A DNA stretch of 64,000 bases from Clostridium neonatale (GCF_001458595.1 NZ_LN890325.1:324-64323); one strand, 5' to 3'. Counted from the first letter of the stretch, positions 22,667 to 32,745 are shown. The notes: generated by a model from the sequence alone, not told the origin. Translations and numbers: made by a program.

Positions 22667-23548
22667 TTGAATATAAATTATTTAGTTCACATATTATCAG
22701 ATAATACAGAATTAAACTTTGGAAGAATATCTATAAGTGTAGGAGAACTAGAGGTATTCGTAAATAAGGGATTAAAAATTTTATTTTTAGTTTTCTTGAT
22801 GTTTATATCAATAAAAATAGGAAACTATATAATAAAAAAGTTTGTAGATAATCAAATAAAAAGTGATGGAAGATTATCAATGGATTCACAACGTGCAAAA
22901 ACGCTAGGTGAAGTCATGAAAAGTGTATTAAAGTATTCTGTCTATTTTATTGGAATAACGGCTATGGCCTCGATTATATTTGGCGGAATATCTATCACAT
23001 TTGCAAGTATTGGAGGAGTAGCTTTAGGTCTTGGAGCTCAAAGTTTAATAAAAGATTTAATAAATGGATTCTTTATTTTATTTGAAAATCAGTTTGGAGT
23101 TGGGGATTATATAACAATAGGAAATTTTAGTGGAATAGTTAGCAGTATAGGTATTAGAACTACAATAATAAAAGATTTTAATGGTGATATTCATTGTATA
23201 ACTAATGGATCCATATTAGAGGTGACTAATCACTCTAGAAGCGATAGCAGCTTTATAGTTGATGTAAATATAGCATATAAAGAAGATATTGATAATGCAA
23301 TTAGTGTTATAGAAAAAACATGTGAAGAATTTAAAAAAGAAAATGAAAAAGACATAAAGGAACCTATAAATGTTTTGGGAGTCGTAGCATTAGGAGCATC
23401 AGGCGTTACAATAAGGGTACTAGGAAAGGCAAAGCCATTAAGACAGTGGGATATGGAAAGAGAACTTAGAAAGCTAATAAAAGTTACATTAGATAAGAAT
23501 AATATTGAAATACCGTTTCCTACTAATATGATCAATACAAATTTTTAG
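22667..23548 (+). CDS. mscS: Small-conductance mechanosensitive channel (MscS family)
   Basis: A 293-aa membrane channel releasing solutes on hypo-osmotic shock. Hydrophobic segments occur near residues 33-55, 86-107 and 109-135. The pore-lining TM3 is visible as GGVALGLGAQSLIKDLINGF, the MscS signature, followed by the beta domain QFGVGDYITIGNFSGIV. TTG at 22667 follows AAGGGAGAG at good spacing. It resembles Bacillus YkuT in size. Confidence 0.92.
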   Translation: MNINYLVHILSDNTELNFGRISISVGELEVFVNKGLKILFLVFLMFISIKIGNYIIKKFVDNQIKSDGRLSMDSQRAKTLGEVMKSVLKYSVYFIGITAMASIIFGGISITFASIGGVALGLGAQSLIKDLINGFFILFENQFGVGDYITIGNFSGIVSSIGIRTTIIKDFNGDIHCITNGSILEVTNHSRSDSSFIVDVNIAYKEDIDNAISVIEKTCEEFKKENEKDIKEPINVLGVVALGASGVTIRVLGKAKPLRQWDMERELRKLIKVTLDKNNIEIPFPTNMINTNF

Positions 23549-23572
23549 AATGAAGAAAGGATGGATAAATAG

Positions 23573-23767
23573 ATGGTAGAAAACTTTAATCTTGGAGATA
23601 TAGTTGAAATGAAAAAAACTCATCCATGTGGAACAAATAATTTTGAAATAATAAGAATTGGTGCTGATATAAAGATAAAATGTGTTGGATGTGGAAGAAT
23701 AGTTATGATTCCAAGACGAAAATTTCAAAAAGATGCAAAAAAAATAGTAGCTGTTGCAGAAAGTTAA
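23573..23767 (+). CDS. DUF951 family protein
   Basis: A 64-aa protein matching DUF951: LGDIVEMKKTHPCGTNNFEI, then CVGCGRIVMIPRRKF. The CG pair and CVGC could bind a metal. It is conserved just before rpsF in clostridia. Function unknown. AAAGGA precedes the ATG. Confidence 0.85.
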   Translation: MVENFNLGDIVEMKKTHPCGTNNFEIIRIGADIKIKCVGCGRIVMIPRRKFQKDAKKIVAVAES

Positions 23768-23814
23768 AGAAAATACTTGAAATATTTTGAATTGAATGAT
23801 AGAATATTTAATTG

Positions 23815-23860
23815 TAATCCCTGCTGTACAAAGTACAGCCGTTAGTCCGAGGGGAGGAGG
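23815..23860 (+). promoter_or_regulatory. rpsF leader, S6:S18-type autoregulatory RNA
   Basis: Directly before rpsF, GCTGTAC (23823-23829) pairs with GTACAGC (23833-23839). An outer CCCT/AGGGG stem (23819-23822 with 23850-23854) leaves a bulge with CCG, and the rpsF Shine-Dalgarno overlaps the 3' side. This is the architecture described for the S6:S18-binding leader. Assignment rests on pattern and position. Confidence 0.7.
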
Positions 23861-23865
23861 TGAAA

Positions 23866-24156
23866 ATGATGAGAAAATACGAAACTATATTCATATTAAA
23901 CCCATCATTCGATGAAGAAACTGTTAAAGCCAACATCGAAAAGTTTAAGGGTGTTATTGAAAATGGTGGAGGAACTGTAGAAAACGTTGATTTCTGGGGG
24001 AAGAGAAAACTTGCTTATGAAATATCTAAAGTAAGCGAAGGTTACTATACTTTAATCAACTTTACTGCTGGAACTGAATTACCAAGAGAATTAGATAGAA
24101 TATTCAGAATCACTGATGGTGTTATCAGACATATCATAGTTAATGAGCAAGCATAA
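23866..24156 (+). CDS. rpsF: 30S ribosomal protein S6
   Basis: S6 of the small subunit pairs with S18 on 16S rRNA. The protein is about 96 aa: [14 protein letters not shown], then [18 protein letters not shown] and [18 protein letters not shown]. Two ATGs (23866 and 23869) both fit the AGGAGG at 23855-23860; an in-frame GTG at 23860 overlaps that site and is unlikely. It heads the rpsF-ssb-rpsR operon. Confidence 0.96.
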   Translation: MMRKYETIFILNPSFDEETVKANIEKFKGVIENGGGTVENVDFWGKRKLAYEISKVSEGYYTLINFTAGTELPRELDRIFRITDGVIRHIIVNEQA

Positions 24157-24170
24157 GGTGGTGTTTTGTA

Positions 24171-24623
24171 ATGAACAAAGTAGTTTTAATCGGTAGATTA
24201 ACAAAAGATCCAGAACTTAGATTTACTCCAGGTACTGGAAGTGCAGTAACAACCTTAACATTAGCAGTTGATAGATATAACACTAAGACTGGTCAAAGAG
24301 AAGCAGATTTTATACCTGTAGTTATATGGGGAAAACAAGCTGAGAGTGCTGCCAATTATTTAAGCAAGGGAAGTCAAGCTGCAATAAGTGGTAGAATTCA
24401 GACTAGATCATATGATGCTAAAGACGGTACTAAAAGATATGTAACAGAAGTTGTTGCAGATGCATTTGGTGGTGTACAATTCTTAGGAGGCAAAGGAAAC
24501 AATGCTTCTGGAAATACCTTTGGCGAAAGTAATGAATATTCAGCGCCAATGAATGATCCATTTAGTGGTGCTAATTTTGATGAGGATATCACACCGGTTG
24601 ATGATGGAGATATGCCTTTCTAA
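24171..24623 (+). CDS. ssb: Single-stranded DNA-binding protein
   Basis: A 150-aa SSB. The OB fold begins [20 protein letters not shown], followed by [19 protein letters not shown] glycine/asparagine-rich linker follows, and the acidic tail DDGDMPF recruits partner proteins. GGTGGTG precedes the ATG. It is located between rpsF and rpsR, the standard order. Confidence 0.97.
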   Translation: MNKVVLIGRLTKDPELRFTPGTGSAVTTLTLAVDRYNTKTGQREADFIPVVIWGKQAESAANYLSKGSQAAISGRIQTRSYDAKDGTKRYVTEVVADAFGGVQFLGGKGNNASGNTFGESNEYSAPMNDPFSGANFDEDITPVDDGDMPF

Positions 24624-24648
24624 TAATTTTAGGTGAGGAGGTAAGAAA

Positions 24649-24906
24649 ATGAGCAGAGAAGAAAATAATGGCAGAAGACCAAACGGAAGAATGAGAAGAT
24701 CAAGAAAGAAAGTTTGTGCTTTTTGTTCAGATAAATCTGAATTTATTGATTACAAAGATATCAATAAATTAAGAAAATATGTTACAGAAAGAGGTAAGAT
24801 TTTACCAAGAAGAATTTCTGGAACATGTGCTAAGCATCAAAGAGAATTAACTAGTTCAATTAAGAGAGCTAGAAACATAGCATTATTACCATTCACAACA
24901 GAATAA
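24649..24906 (+). CDS. rpsR: 30S ribosomal protein S18
   Basis: An 85-aa S18. The family core [20 protein letters not shown], then [20 protein letters not shown], is present. An N-terminal KKVCAFC with a second cysteine is the zinc-binding (C+) variant seen in many firmicutes. GAGGAGG precedes the ATG. A strong terminator follows. Confidence 0.97.
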   Translation: MSREENNGRRPNGRMRRSRKKVCAFCSDKSEFIDYKDINKLRKYVTERGKILPRRISGTCAKHQRELTSSIKRARNIALLPFTTE

Positions 24907-24920
24907 GAGTAATAATACAG

Positions 24921-24944
24921 CCCCTGAGAAATCAGGGGTTTTTT
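24921..24944 (+). terminator. Terminator of the rpsF-ssb-rpsR operon
   Basis: CCCCTGA (24921-24927) pairs with TCAGGGG (24932-24938) across a GAAA loop and is followed by six T. Confidence 0.93.
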
Positions 24945-25061
24945 AGTACATAAAACAATAAATATATGGGAAATATTAGAAAAAGATTCATAAAATATTG
25001 CAATAAGTATAAAAAAAATTTAAAATAAGAATACAGGGTTTGGGGTGAGAGGAGATTGGTT

Positions 25062-25382
25062 ATGAAAAAAGAGAGTTTTAATATAATGACCAATATTAAA
25101 ATAATAGAAGAGTTGAAAGCACAACTTATCTGTATCATAGGAGAATTTTTCAGGCTTTTAACTAAAGGAAGCAACGTAGCACAAGATGCCATATTAGAAT
25201 GTATATCTGGAGCTATAATCATTTTATATGTTTTAGGTGAAAAACTTGGATATTCATTTAAAGAAGTAGATAATATAATGAAGTCAAAGCTAGATTTGGG
25301 TATAAAAGCAGAAGATCAAGTTGAAAAAGAAAGTAAAAGTCTAAGTAAATTAAAAAAGTATATAAATAACAGAATAGATTAA
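25062..25382 (+). CDS. MazG-like family protein
   Basis: A 106-aa helical protein with NIKIIEELKAQLICIIGEFF and DAILECISGAIIILYVLGEK, similar to the MazG-like family common near gdpP in clostridia. True MazG proteins hydrolyse NTPs; the ExxE metal motif is not obvious here, so catalysis is doubtful. The ATG at 25062 is preferred over the TTG at 25056 because GAGAGGAG precedes it. Confidence 0.65.
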   Translation: MKKESFNIMTNIKIIEELKAQLICIIGEFFRLLTKGSNVAQDAILECISGAIIILYVLGEKLGYSFKEVDNIMKSKLDLGIKAEDQVEKESKSLSKLKKYINNRID

Positions 25383-25408
25383 ACTAAATATATTTTAGGA
25401 GGCTTTTT

Positions 25409-27346
25409 ATGAATAATAATGCTATACTTAAACGTATGCTTAAACCTGGATTATTAATAATAAGTTCAATTATATTATTTACAAAAAATTATTTTGGGTT
25501 AGGCATAATTGTTTTTATTATATATTTAGTGGATAATTTTTATCAGCTAAATTATTTTTGGAAGAAAGAAAATGATTTGCAGAAGTTTGTAAAAAGCATA
25601 GACAATGGATTATCTGAAAATGTACTTCAATTTATTTATCCGTTAGCAATAATAAATAATACGGGAAAAATAATATGGAATAACAATATATTTAATTCTC
25701 TTAAATCAAAGGATGAATTAAAAGATAGTAACATATTGAGTATAGCTAGAGGATTAAATCTTGAAAAAATAATAAATGGTGAAGATAAATTACATCAGAG
25801 ATTAGAAATTAATGATAAGCTATATGATGTATATTTTACGCAAGTTACAATGCAAGAAAAAAACTTATACTTGTTATCATTTAATGATATTACTAAGCTT
25901 ATAGATTATGAAACTACCCAAGAAAGTGTTATGTTAATTGAAGTAGATAACTTTTCAGAGGCTCTAGATAATACTGATGAAAATAATAGGCCTTTATTAG
26001 TTGCGGAAATTGAAAGAAATATAAATTCATATGCAAATAATTTAAAAGCAATGATAAAAAAATATGATACAAATAAGTATGTATTATCTATTCAAGATAA
26101 ATATATAGAAGATGAGATAACACAGAAATTTAAAATTATAGATGATATTTCTAAGATAGATAAAGGTAATAAGCTTGAAATTACTCTTAGTATAGGTGTA
26201 GGAAAAGGTGGAATGTCTCCTCAAGAAAACTATAATAATGCAAATATAGCAAAAGAATTAGCATTAGGTAGAGGCGGAGATCAGGCGGTTGTTAAAAATA
26301 AAAATGATATAAAATTCTTTGGAGGAAATAGCAAAGAGTTAGAAAAACGAACTAAAGTTAAGACACGAGTTATAGCTAGAGCTCTAAGTGAATTAATATA
26401 TGAAAGCAGTAAAATATATATAATAGGTCATAAGAATCCAGACATGGATTGCTTCGGTGCTTCTATTGGACTCGCAAGTATTATAAAGCAAATGGGTAAA
26501 AGTTGTAATATAATATTAAATAGGGATATAAACGCAATAGAATATTATTTGAATAAATTAGCTAATCAAGAGAAATATAATGAATTGTTTATATCATCTG
26601 AAGAAGCAAAGAATAATATGGATGACAGAACTTTGGTTATAATTTTAGATGTTCATAATAAAAGCTATATTTTAGATTTATCTTTAGTTGAGAAAGCTAA
26701 TCGAAAGGTGATCATAGATCATCATAGAAGAAGCCCTGATATGATTGAACACGATATATTAAATTACATTGAAGTTTACGCATCATCAACTTCAGAAATG
26801 ATAACAGAAATAATTCAGTATATGGTTGAAAAGCCTAAATTGACTAGATTAGAGGCAGAAGGACTTCTTGCAGGAATATATATGGATACAAAGGGATTCT
26901 CCTTCAAAACAGGTGTCAGAACATTTGAGGCTGCGTCATTTTTAAAATCATTGGGAGCTGATATGATTGAAATTAAAAAGATGTTTACTGATGATTTAGA
27001 TGATTACTTATTAATTGCAGAAACAATAAAGGATGCAGAGGTTAAAGATAATATAGCTATTGCTGTTGCACCTCCTAACATTGATACTGTTATAATAGCA
27101 AAAGCAGCAGATGAATTACTCAATATATCAGGAATATGTGTAAGCTTTGTTATAGGTAAGGTGAACGAAGATATATATATTAGTGGACGTTCTCTTGGTG
27201 ATATAAATGTTCAGATTGTATTAGAAGCATTAGGTGGTGGTGGTCATATGAACATTGCAGGAGCTAAAGTTGAAAATATGTCTGTAAATGAAGTTATAAA
27301 TCAATTAGAAGAATCAATACAAAAATACTTAAGGATAGGTGAATAA
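25409..27346 (+). CDS. gdpP: Cyclic-di-AMP phosphodiesterase GdpP (YybT family)
   Basis: A 645-aa membrane enzyme degrading c-di-AMP. Two hydrophobic segments lie in the first ~45 residues. A PAS-like region and a degenerate GGDEF domain (around residues 170-300) follow. Then a DHH domain has [17 protein letters not shown] and DHHRRSPDM, and a DHHA1 end has [13 protein letters not shown]. These motifs supply the Mn-binding residues. It precedes rplI by 2 nt, the conserved gdpP-rplI coupling. Confidence 0.95.
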   Translation: MNNNAILKRMLKPGLLIISSIILFTKNYFGLGIIVFIIYLVDNFYQLNYFWKKENDLQKFVKSIDNGLSENVLQFIYPLAIINNTGKIIWNNNIFNSLKSKDELKDSNILSIARGLNLEKIINGEDKLHQRLEINDKLYDVYFTQVTMQEKNLYLLSFNDITKLIDYETTQESVMLIEVDNFSEALDNTDENNRPLLVAEIERNINSYANNLKAMIKKYDTNKYVLSIQDKYIEDEITQKFKIIDDISKIDKGNKLEITLSIGVGKGGMSPQENYNNANIAKELALGRGGDQAVVKNKNDIKFFGGNSKELEKRTKVKTRVIARALSELIYESSKIYIIGHKNPDMDCFGASIGLASIIKQMGKSCNIILNRDINAIEYYLNKLANQEKYNELFISSEEAKNNMDDRTLVIILDVHNKSYILDLSLVEKANRKVIIDHHRRSPDMIEHDILNYIEVYASSTSEMITEIIQYMVEKPKLTRLEAEGLLAGIYMDTKGFSFKTGVRTFEAASFLKSLGADMIEIKKMFTDDLDDYLLIAETIKDAEVKDNIAIAVAPPNIDTVIIAKAADELLNISGICVSFVIGKVNEDIYISGRSLGDINVQIVLEALGGGGHMNIAGAKVENMSVNEVINQLEESIQKYLRIGE

Positions 27347-27348
27347 AT

Positions 27349-27795
27349 ATGAAGGTTATTTTATTACAAGATGTTAAAAAGATTGGTAAAAAAGGTGATG
27401 TTATAGAAGCATCAGATGGATATGCAAGAAACTTTTTATTTCCTAAAAAGCTAGCACAAGAAGCTACAGAATCTAATTTACACATATTAAATAATAAAAA
27501 AGAAAATGATAGAAAGCAAAAACTAGCAGAGATAGAAGCAGCACAAAAGCTAGCTGGTGAATTAAAAGGAAAAGAAATAACTATAAAAGCTAAAACTGGT
27601 GAGAATGGAAAGCTATTTGGAGCTATTACAAGTAAAGATGTTGCTGAATTAATAAAAACACAATATAAAATTGAAATTGATAAAAAGAAGATTGTAATGG
27701 ATACAATAAAATTAGCTGGCGGATATGATATTGAAATTAAACTATATCCAGAAGTTAGTACTAAAATGAAGGTTGTTATTGTTCCACAAGAATAG
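27349..27795 (+). CDS. rplI: 50S ribosomal protein L9
   Basis: A 148-aa L9. The N-terminal [20 protein letters not shown] and [13 protein letters not shown], a long central helix and the C-terminal globular domain ([20 protein letters not shown]) are all present. It starts immediately after gdpP and is followed by lonC within 12 nt. Confidence 0.97.
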   Translation: MKVILLQDVKKIGKKGDVIEASDGYARNFLFPKKLAQEATESNLHILNNKKENDRKQKLAEIEAAQKLAGELKGKEITIKAKTGENGKLFGAITSKDVAELIKTQYKIEIDKKKIVMDTIKLAGGYDIEIKLYPEVSTKMKVVIVPQE

Positions 27796-27807
27796 GAGGA
27801 ATAAATT

Positions 27808-29703
27808 TTGGATTCAAAAAAAGAAGCTAATTTATTAAAGGATGTTATCTCGTCTAATCTATCTTTAGAATCACAAATCGATGCTATTTATGCTATAACT
27901 AAGAATATCCTTGATAAAGGTGCTTTTAGGGCTAGAACTATAAGATTTAAGTTGGAAAAGTATATACAATCCTCAAGTTTGGCAGAAAGACTTTATGCAA
28001 TAAATACTATTTTAGCAGAAGGCCAAGATTTGAAAATAGTTCCAAAAGAAGATGAATTACAGAAAGTATTAGATAGAACTGTAGAGCTAGTTTCTAATGA
28101 ATTAGCAAAAAGATATGTACAAAATAAGATAGAAGCTCAAGTAGAGCAATCTATTATGGAAAAGCAAGATAAATATATAGATGAAGTAAGACTATCAGTT
28201 ATTAATAAACAAAAAGGTGCAGAAAATAAGAAAACTCTTGGTAAATTAGAAAACTTAATTAAGCTTGATAGTAAAGTTACAAGTAAAAATATAATGAGTT
28301 TTTTAAGACCAAAAACATTCGATGAAGTGGTAGGACAGGAACGAGCTATAAGATCCTTAATATCTAAATTATCGTCTCCGTATCCACAGCATATTATTTT
28401 ATATGGACCTCCTGGTGTAGGAAAAACTACTGCTGCAAGGATAGCTCTTGAAGAAGTGAAAAAATTAGATTTTACTCCATTTGATGAAGAATCTAAGTTT
28501 GTTGAAGTAGATGGTACTACATTAAGATGGGATCCAAGAGAAATAACAAATCCACTTTTAGGATCTGTACATGATCCAATATATCAAGGTAGTAAAAGAG
28601 ATTTAGCAGAGACAGGAATACCTGAACCTAAGACTGGGTTAGTGACAGAAGCACATGGAGGAATACTTTTTATAGATGAAATAGGAGAATTAGACTCTAT
28701 GCTTCAAAATAAACTTTTAAAGGTTTTAGAAGATAAGAGAGTAGAATTTTCATCTTCTTATTATGATCCAGATGATGAAATGACTCCAAAGTATATAAAA
28801 TACTTATTTGATAATGGTGCACCAGCGGATTTTGTTCTTATTGGAGCTACAACTAAAAGTCCGAGTGAAATTAATCCAGCTTTAAGATCAAGATGTACAG
28901 AAGTATATTTTGAGCCGCTTTCTTCAGATGATATAGTTAATATTGTTGAAGATGCAGCAAAAAAACTTAATGTTATATTAGAAGATGGAGTTGCAAAAAA
29001 GATAAGCAACTATACATTTGAAGGTAGAAAAGCTGTAAATATATTAACAGATACCTACGGATATGCTCTTTATTCAAATAAAGAAAATGTTAATAATATT
29101 GAGATAAAATTATCTGATTTAGATGAAGTAATATCAATTGGAAGATATATTCCGTTTGAAAGATTAGATGATTTAGATAAAAGAGAAATAGGAAATATAT
29201 ATGGATTAGGAGTAAGCGGATTCTTAGGATCAACAATAAGCATAGAAAGCGCTGTATTCCCTGCAAAGAAAAAAGGTGCAGGAACTGTTAGGTTTAATGA
29301 TACTGCTGGATCTATGGCTAAAGATTCCGTATATAATGCAGCATCTGTTATAAGAAATATAACAGATAAAGACATTAAAGATTATGATATCCATGTTAAT
29401 GTAATTGGCGGAGGAAAAATTGATGGACCTTCAGCAGGGGCTGCAATTACTCTTTGTATAATAAGTTCATTATTAAAGAAGCCTATAAGACAGGATATAG
29501 CTGTTACAGGAGAAATATCACTTCAAGGTAAGATAAAGCCTGTAGGTGGCATATTCGAAAAGATTTATGGAGCTAAGAGAATGGGAATAAATTTAGTATT
29601 AATTCCGAAAGATAATGAAAAAGAGATACCAGTAAATAATAGTGGAATAGAAGTAAAGGCTATTGAATCTATAAATGAATTAATGGAAATTGCTTTTAAC
29701 TAA
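27808..29703 (+). CDS. lonC: Lon-family ATP-dependent protease LonC
   Basis: A 631-aa AAA+ protease of the LonC type found in spore-forming clostridia. A helical N-terminal region precedes an AAA+ module with Walker A YGPPGVGKTTAARIAL near residue 197 and Walker B GGILFIDEIGELD. The C-terminal Lon protease domain has the catalytic serine in DGPSAGAAITL and lysine in QGKIKPVGGIFEK. Translation begins at TTG (27808) after AGGAGGA. It differs from classical Lon by lacking the large LAN domain. Confidence 0.88.
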   Translation: MDSKKEANLLKDVISSNLSLESQIDAIYAITKNILDKGAFRARTIRFKLEKYIQSSSLAERLYAINTILAEGQDLKIVPKEDELQKVLDRTVELVSNELAKRYVQNKIEAQVEQSIMEKQDKYIDEVRLSVINKQKGAENKKTLGKLENLIKLDSKVTSKNIMSFLRPKTFDEVVGQERAIRSLISKLSSPYPQHIILYGPPGVGKTTAARIALEEVKKLDFTPFDEESKFVEVDGTTLRWDPREITNPLLGSVHDPIYQGSKRDLAETGIPEPKTGLVTEAHGGILFIDEIGELDSMLQNKLLKVLEDKRVEFSSSYYDPDDEMTPKYIKYLFDNGAPADFVLIGATTKSPSEINPALRSRCTEVYFEPLSSDDIVNIVEDAAKKLNVILEDGVAKKISNYTFEGRKAVNILTDTYGYALYSNKENVNNIEIKLSDLDEVISIGRYIPFERLDDLDKREIGNIYGLGVSGFLGSTISIESAVFPAKKKGAGTVRFNDTAGSMAKDSVYNAASVIRNITDKDIKDYDIHVNVIGGGKIDGPSAGAAITLCIISSLLKKPIRQDIAVTGEISLQGKIKPVGGIFEKIYGAKRMGINLVLIPKDNEKEIPVNNSGIEVKAIESINELMEIAFN

Positions 29704-29710
29704 ATTAAAT

Positions 29711-29740
29711 AGGCTTCCTTTTGTTAGAGGGAAGCTTATT
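29711..29740 (+). terminator. Possible terminator after lonC
   Basis: AGGCTTCC and GGGAAGCTT can pair across about 10 nt and are followed by ATTT. The T-tract is weak. Confidence 0.45.
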
Positions 29741-29774
29741 TAGATTAAAATAAATAAGGAAGGAGGAAAATATT

Positions 29775-31112
29775 GTGGAGAATCCAGCAATGAGAAGTTT
29801 ACCTCAAAGCATAGAAGCGGAACAGTCCGTTATAGGTTCTATGATTATAGATAAAAATTCTATTGCTAAAGTAATGGAAAGTTTAGAAGAAGAAGACTTT
29901 TATAGGGATGGCCATAAGGCAATATATAAGGCAATATTAGAGATGTTTAGAAATGATATGGCAGTTGATCTAGTAACGCTCTTAGAATATCTAAAAAGCA
30001 CTAATATGCTTGAAAGAGCTGGTGGAGTAACATATATAACAGAACTTAGTGCATCTGTTCCAACAACAGCAAATTTAAGTGCGTACATAAAGATAGTAAG
30101 TGATAAGTCTACTTTAAGAAAATTGATTAAGGCATCAACTACAATTATTGAAGAAAGTTACAATAAACAGGATAAAGTTGAAAGTGTAGTTGATATAGCT
30201 GAAAAGAAAATTTTTAATATAGCAGAGAATAGAACATCAAAGGATTTTGAACCTTTAAGTGATGTTTTAGAAAGAGGATTTCTTCAAATAGAAAAGTTAT
30301 TTAATAATAAGGGAGAAATCACAGGCGTTGGTTCTGGTTTTACAGACTTAGATTCAATGACCTCAGGATTTCAATCAGGGGATATGATATTAATAGCTGC
30401 AAGACCTTCTATGGGAAAAACAACATTTGCACTTAATATTGCTGAACATGCAGCTCTTAGGGAACATAAGAGTGTTGTTATATTCTCACTGGAAATGTCT
30501 AAGGAACAGCTTGCATATAAGCTCCTTTGTTCAGAAGCAAATGTAGATATGTTAAAGCTTAGAACTGGTGCATTAGAAGATAGCGACTGGGAAAATATAG
30601 CCAGAGCGACAGGGCCGCTTTCAAAGGCAAAGGTTTATATTGATGATACTGCTGGTGTAACTGTAATGGAAATGAGATCTAAGTGTAGAAGATTAAAGCT
30701 TGAATATGGAATAGATTTAATAGTTATAGACTATTTACAACTTATGTCTGGTGGAAGTGGAACAGACAATAGACAACAAGAAGTATCAGAGATTTCTAGA
30801 TCTATAAAAGCCTTGGCAAAGGAAATGGAATGCCCAGTAATAGCACTATCTCAGTTATCAAGAGCTCCAGAGCAGAGAGCGGATCACAGACCAATGTTAT
30901 CTGACTTAAGAGAATCTGGATCTATAGAGCAGGATGCTGACTTAGTTATGTTCCTCTATAGAGATGAGTATTACAATAAGGAAACTGAAGATAAAAACAT
31001 TGGTGAATGCATAATAGCTAAACAGAGAAATGGTCCAGTTGGAACTGTAAAAATGGCGTGGCTTGGTCAATATAGTAAGTTCGGTAATTTAGATGTCATA
31101 CATAAAGAATAG
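29775..31112 (+). CDS. dnaB: Replicative DNA helicase
   Basis: The hexameric replicative helicase (DnaB; DnaC in B. subtilis naming), 445 aa. The N-terminal domain starts LPQSIEAEQSVIGSMI. The RecA-like core has Walker A ARPSMGKTTFALNIAEH and Walker B DLIVIDYLQLMSG, with LSDLRESGSIEQDAD as motif H4. GTG at 29775 follows AGGAGG. It lies downstream of rplI-lonC, as in related clostridia. Confidence 0.97.
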   Translation: MENPAMRSLPQSIEAEQSVIGSMIIDKNSIAKVMESLEEEDFYRDGHKAIYKAILEMFRNDMAVDLVTLLEYLKSTNMLERAGGVTYITELSASVPTTANLSAYIKIVSDKSTLRKLIKASTTIIEESYNKQDKVESVVDIAEKKIFNIAENRTSKDFEPLSDVLERGFLQIEKLFNNKGEITGVGSGFTDLDSMTSGFQSGDMILIAARPSMGKTTFALNIAEHAALREHKSVVIFSLEMSKEQLAYKLLCSEANVDMLKLRTGALEDSDWENIARATGPLSKAKVYIDDTAGVTVMEMRSKCRRLKLEYGIDLIVIDYLQLMSGGSGTDNRQQEVSEISRSIKALAKEMECPVIALSQLSRAPEQRADHRPMLSDLRESGSIEQDADLVMFLYRDEYYNKETEDKNIGECIIAKQRNGPVGTVKMAWLGQYSKFGNLDVIHKE

Positions 31113-31127
31113 TTAAAGTTATTAAGG

Positions 31128-31170
31128 TTAGATATAAGAAATATTTATAGTAGATATTTCTTATATCTAA
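31128..31170. terminator. Long hairpin after dnaB
   Basis: A 16-bp perfect stem (31128-31143 and 31155-31170) with an 11-nt loop begins 16 nt past the dnaB stop. No clear T-tract follows, so it may stabilise the 3' end rather than terminate on its own. Confidence 0.5.
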
Positions 31171-31228
31171 AATTATATATATAAAGAATATGCTATTTAC
31201 AATAAAGTCTTTATAAAAAATATTACTA

Positions 31229-31576
31229 TCATGAAATATTAGGTAGTTTTAAAATTTTTAATTTAGCAGTATTATTATGATAAATATGAGATATTTCTTT
31301 AATATCAATATTATCTAAATAAAATATTCTAGTGAAAATAGTTTTTGTATTATCTTTAGATTTTATTCTTAAGATTAAAAATTTATTTTTATAAAATAAT
31401 TCGAAATTATGTTTATGTGTATAAAAATTTTTTATAGTTATAAAATAAAATAAAGGTTTTTCAGTAATCTCACATATAGGAAGATTAGATATAGAATCAT
31501 TCTTGTGTAATATAGAATCTATGAAATTGTCTATGTCTAATATGGAATTATTATAAATCAAAGAAACATTGTTCAT
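31229..31576 (-). CDS. Hypothetical protein, Hsp20-like C-terminal fold
   Basis: About 115 aa. It is not firmly recognised. The C-terminal half (NKFLILRIKSKDN, RIFYLDNIDIKEISHIYHNN, KLKILKLP) has the rhythm of an alpha-crystallin/Hsp20 domain: a strand, then R-x-F-x-L and an N-x-x-L-K-I-x-x-L-P-like end. This is a weak similarity judged by eye. The ATG at 31576 is chosen because GGGAGG lies at the right spacing; an in-frame ATG 18 nt upstream precedes that site. It stands alone, opposite to dnaB. Confidence 0.5.
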   Translation of the reverse strand: MNNVSLIYNNSILDIDNFIDSILHKNDSISNLPICEITEKPLFYFITIKNFYTHKHNFELFYKNKFLILRIKSKDNTKTIFTRIFYLDNIDIKEISHIYHNNTAKLKILKLPNIS

Positions 31577-31721
31577 ATAAATTCCTCCCTTCATCTTATT
31601 TATAGTTTATGAGGAATTAAAACAAGCTATCCTATGATTGTGCTGGATTTAATTTTAAATCTTTATATAAAAGCATAAAAAATCAATTTGTAACAAATAA
31701 ATTAAAAATGGGGGCATAAAA

Positions 31722-32528
31722 ATGAGTAAAAAAATAGGTTTTATAGGCTGTGGAAACATGGGAAGTGCAATTCTCGGCGGATTAATTAAATCAGGTTTTG
31801 TTAATGCAGATGAGATTATAGTTTCTACTAAAACAGAATCTTCTTCAAAAAGGTTAAAAGATGAATTTAATGTTTTAACAACTTTTGATAGTAAAATGGT
31901 TGCGAGAGAAGCTAAAACAGTAATTTTAGCTGTTAAGCCTAATATGTATAAGCAAATAGTTGAAGAAATAGAAGGTGAATTAACAGAAGATAAGTTAATT
32001 ATCACTATAGCTGCTGGAATCACAATAAATAATATGGAAGAATGGCTTGGAGATGATGCAAAGATAATTAGAACTATGCCAAATACTCCAGCGTTTGTAG
32101 GAGAAGCAATGTCAGCTGTATGTCCAAATGAAAATGTAAGTAAAGAAGAGCTTGCATATTGTATAAAAATGTTTGAAAGCTTTGGAGAATGTGTTGAATT
32201 AGAAGAAAAATATTTTGATGGATTTGTTGCAGTGGCTGGATCATCACCAGCATATGTATATATGTTTATAGAAGCTATGGCAGATGGAGCAGTAAAGCTT
32301 GGAATTCCTAGAGCAAAAGCTTATAAAATGGCAGCACAAAGTGTTTTAGGATCTGCTAAGATGGTATTGGAAACTGGAAAGCATCCAGGAGAATTGAAAG
32401 ATGCAGTTTGTTCTCCAGCAGGAACTACTATTGAAGCAGTTGTTGAGCTAGAAAAACTAGGATTTAGAAACAGTATAATTCAAGCTATGGATAAGTGTGC
32501 TGAGAAATCTAAGAATATGCACAACTAA
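31722..32528 (+). CDS. proC: Pyrroline-5-carboxylate reductase
   Basis: ProC reduces pyrroline-5-carboxylate to proline with NAD(P)H. The protein is 268 aa. The Rossmann motif IGFIGCGNMGSAILGGLI is at the N terminus. IIRTMPNTPAFVGEAMSA and the C-terminal LKDAVCSPAGTTIEAVVELE are family signatures. GGGGG precedes the ATG. It is monocistronic and convergent with the malic enzyme gene. Confidence 0.96.
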   Translation: MSKKIGFIGCGNMGSAILGGLIKSGFVNADEIIVSTKTESSSKRLKDEFNVLTTFDSKMVAREAKTVILAVKPNMYKQIVEEIEGELTEDKLIITIAAGITINNMEEWLGDDAKIIRTMPNTPAFVGEAMSAVCPNENVSKEELAYCIKMFESFGECVELEEKYFDGFVAVAGSSPAYVYMFIEAMADGAVKLGIPRAKAYKMAAQSVLGSAKMVLETGKHPGELKDAVCSPAGTTIEAVVELEKLGFRNSIIQAMDKCAEKSKNMHN

Positions 32529-32580
32529 AAAATCAGCTATGCTACAAATATAATATTATCAAAAATATTTTTAATAAATG

Positions 32581-32690
32581 CTGTGGATAATTCTAAAAAC
32601 TAAATTTTTTAGAATTATCCACAGTTTTATTTTAAAAAAGGATTTTATACACAGTGGATAAAAATTTTTTTTGATTATGTGGATAAATTT
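32581..32690. promoter_or_regulatory. DnaA-box cluster with 19-bp inverted repeat
   Basis: A perfect 19-bp inverted repeat (32581-32599 and 32606-32624) contains a perfect DnaA box in each arm (32582-32590 and 32615-32623). Next to it are a third perfect box (32678-32686) and two single-mismatch boxes (TTATACACA 32645-32653, AGTGGATAA 32653-32661). It lies between convergent proC and the malic enzyme gene, with T-rich flanks, so it may double as a bidirectional terminator. Confidence 0.75.
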
Positions 32691-32745
32691 TTATAAATTA
32701 CGATGCTTTAGTAAAATGCGTGTTATATTTTAAATTTTAAGTATA

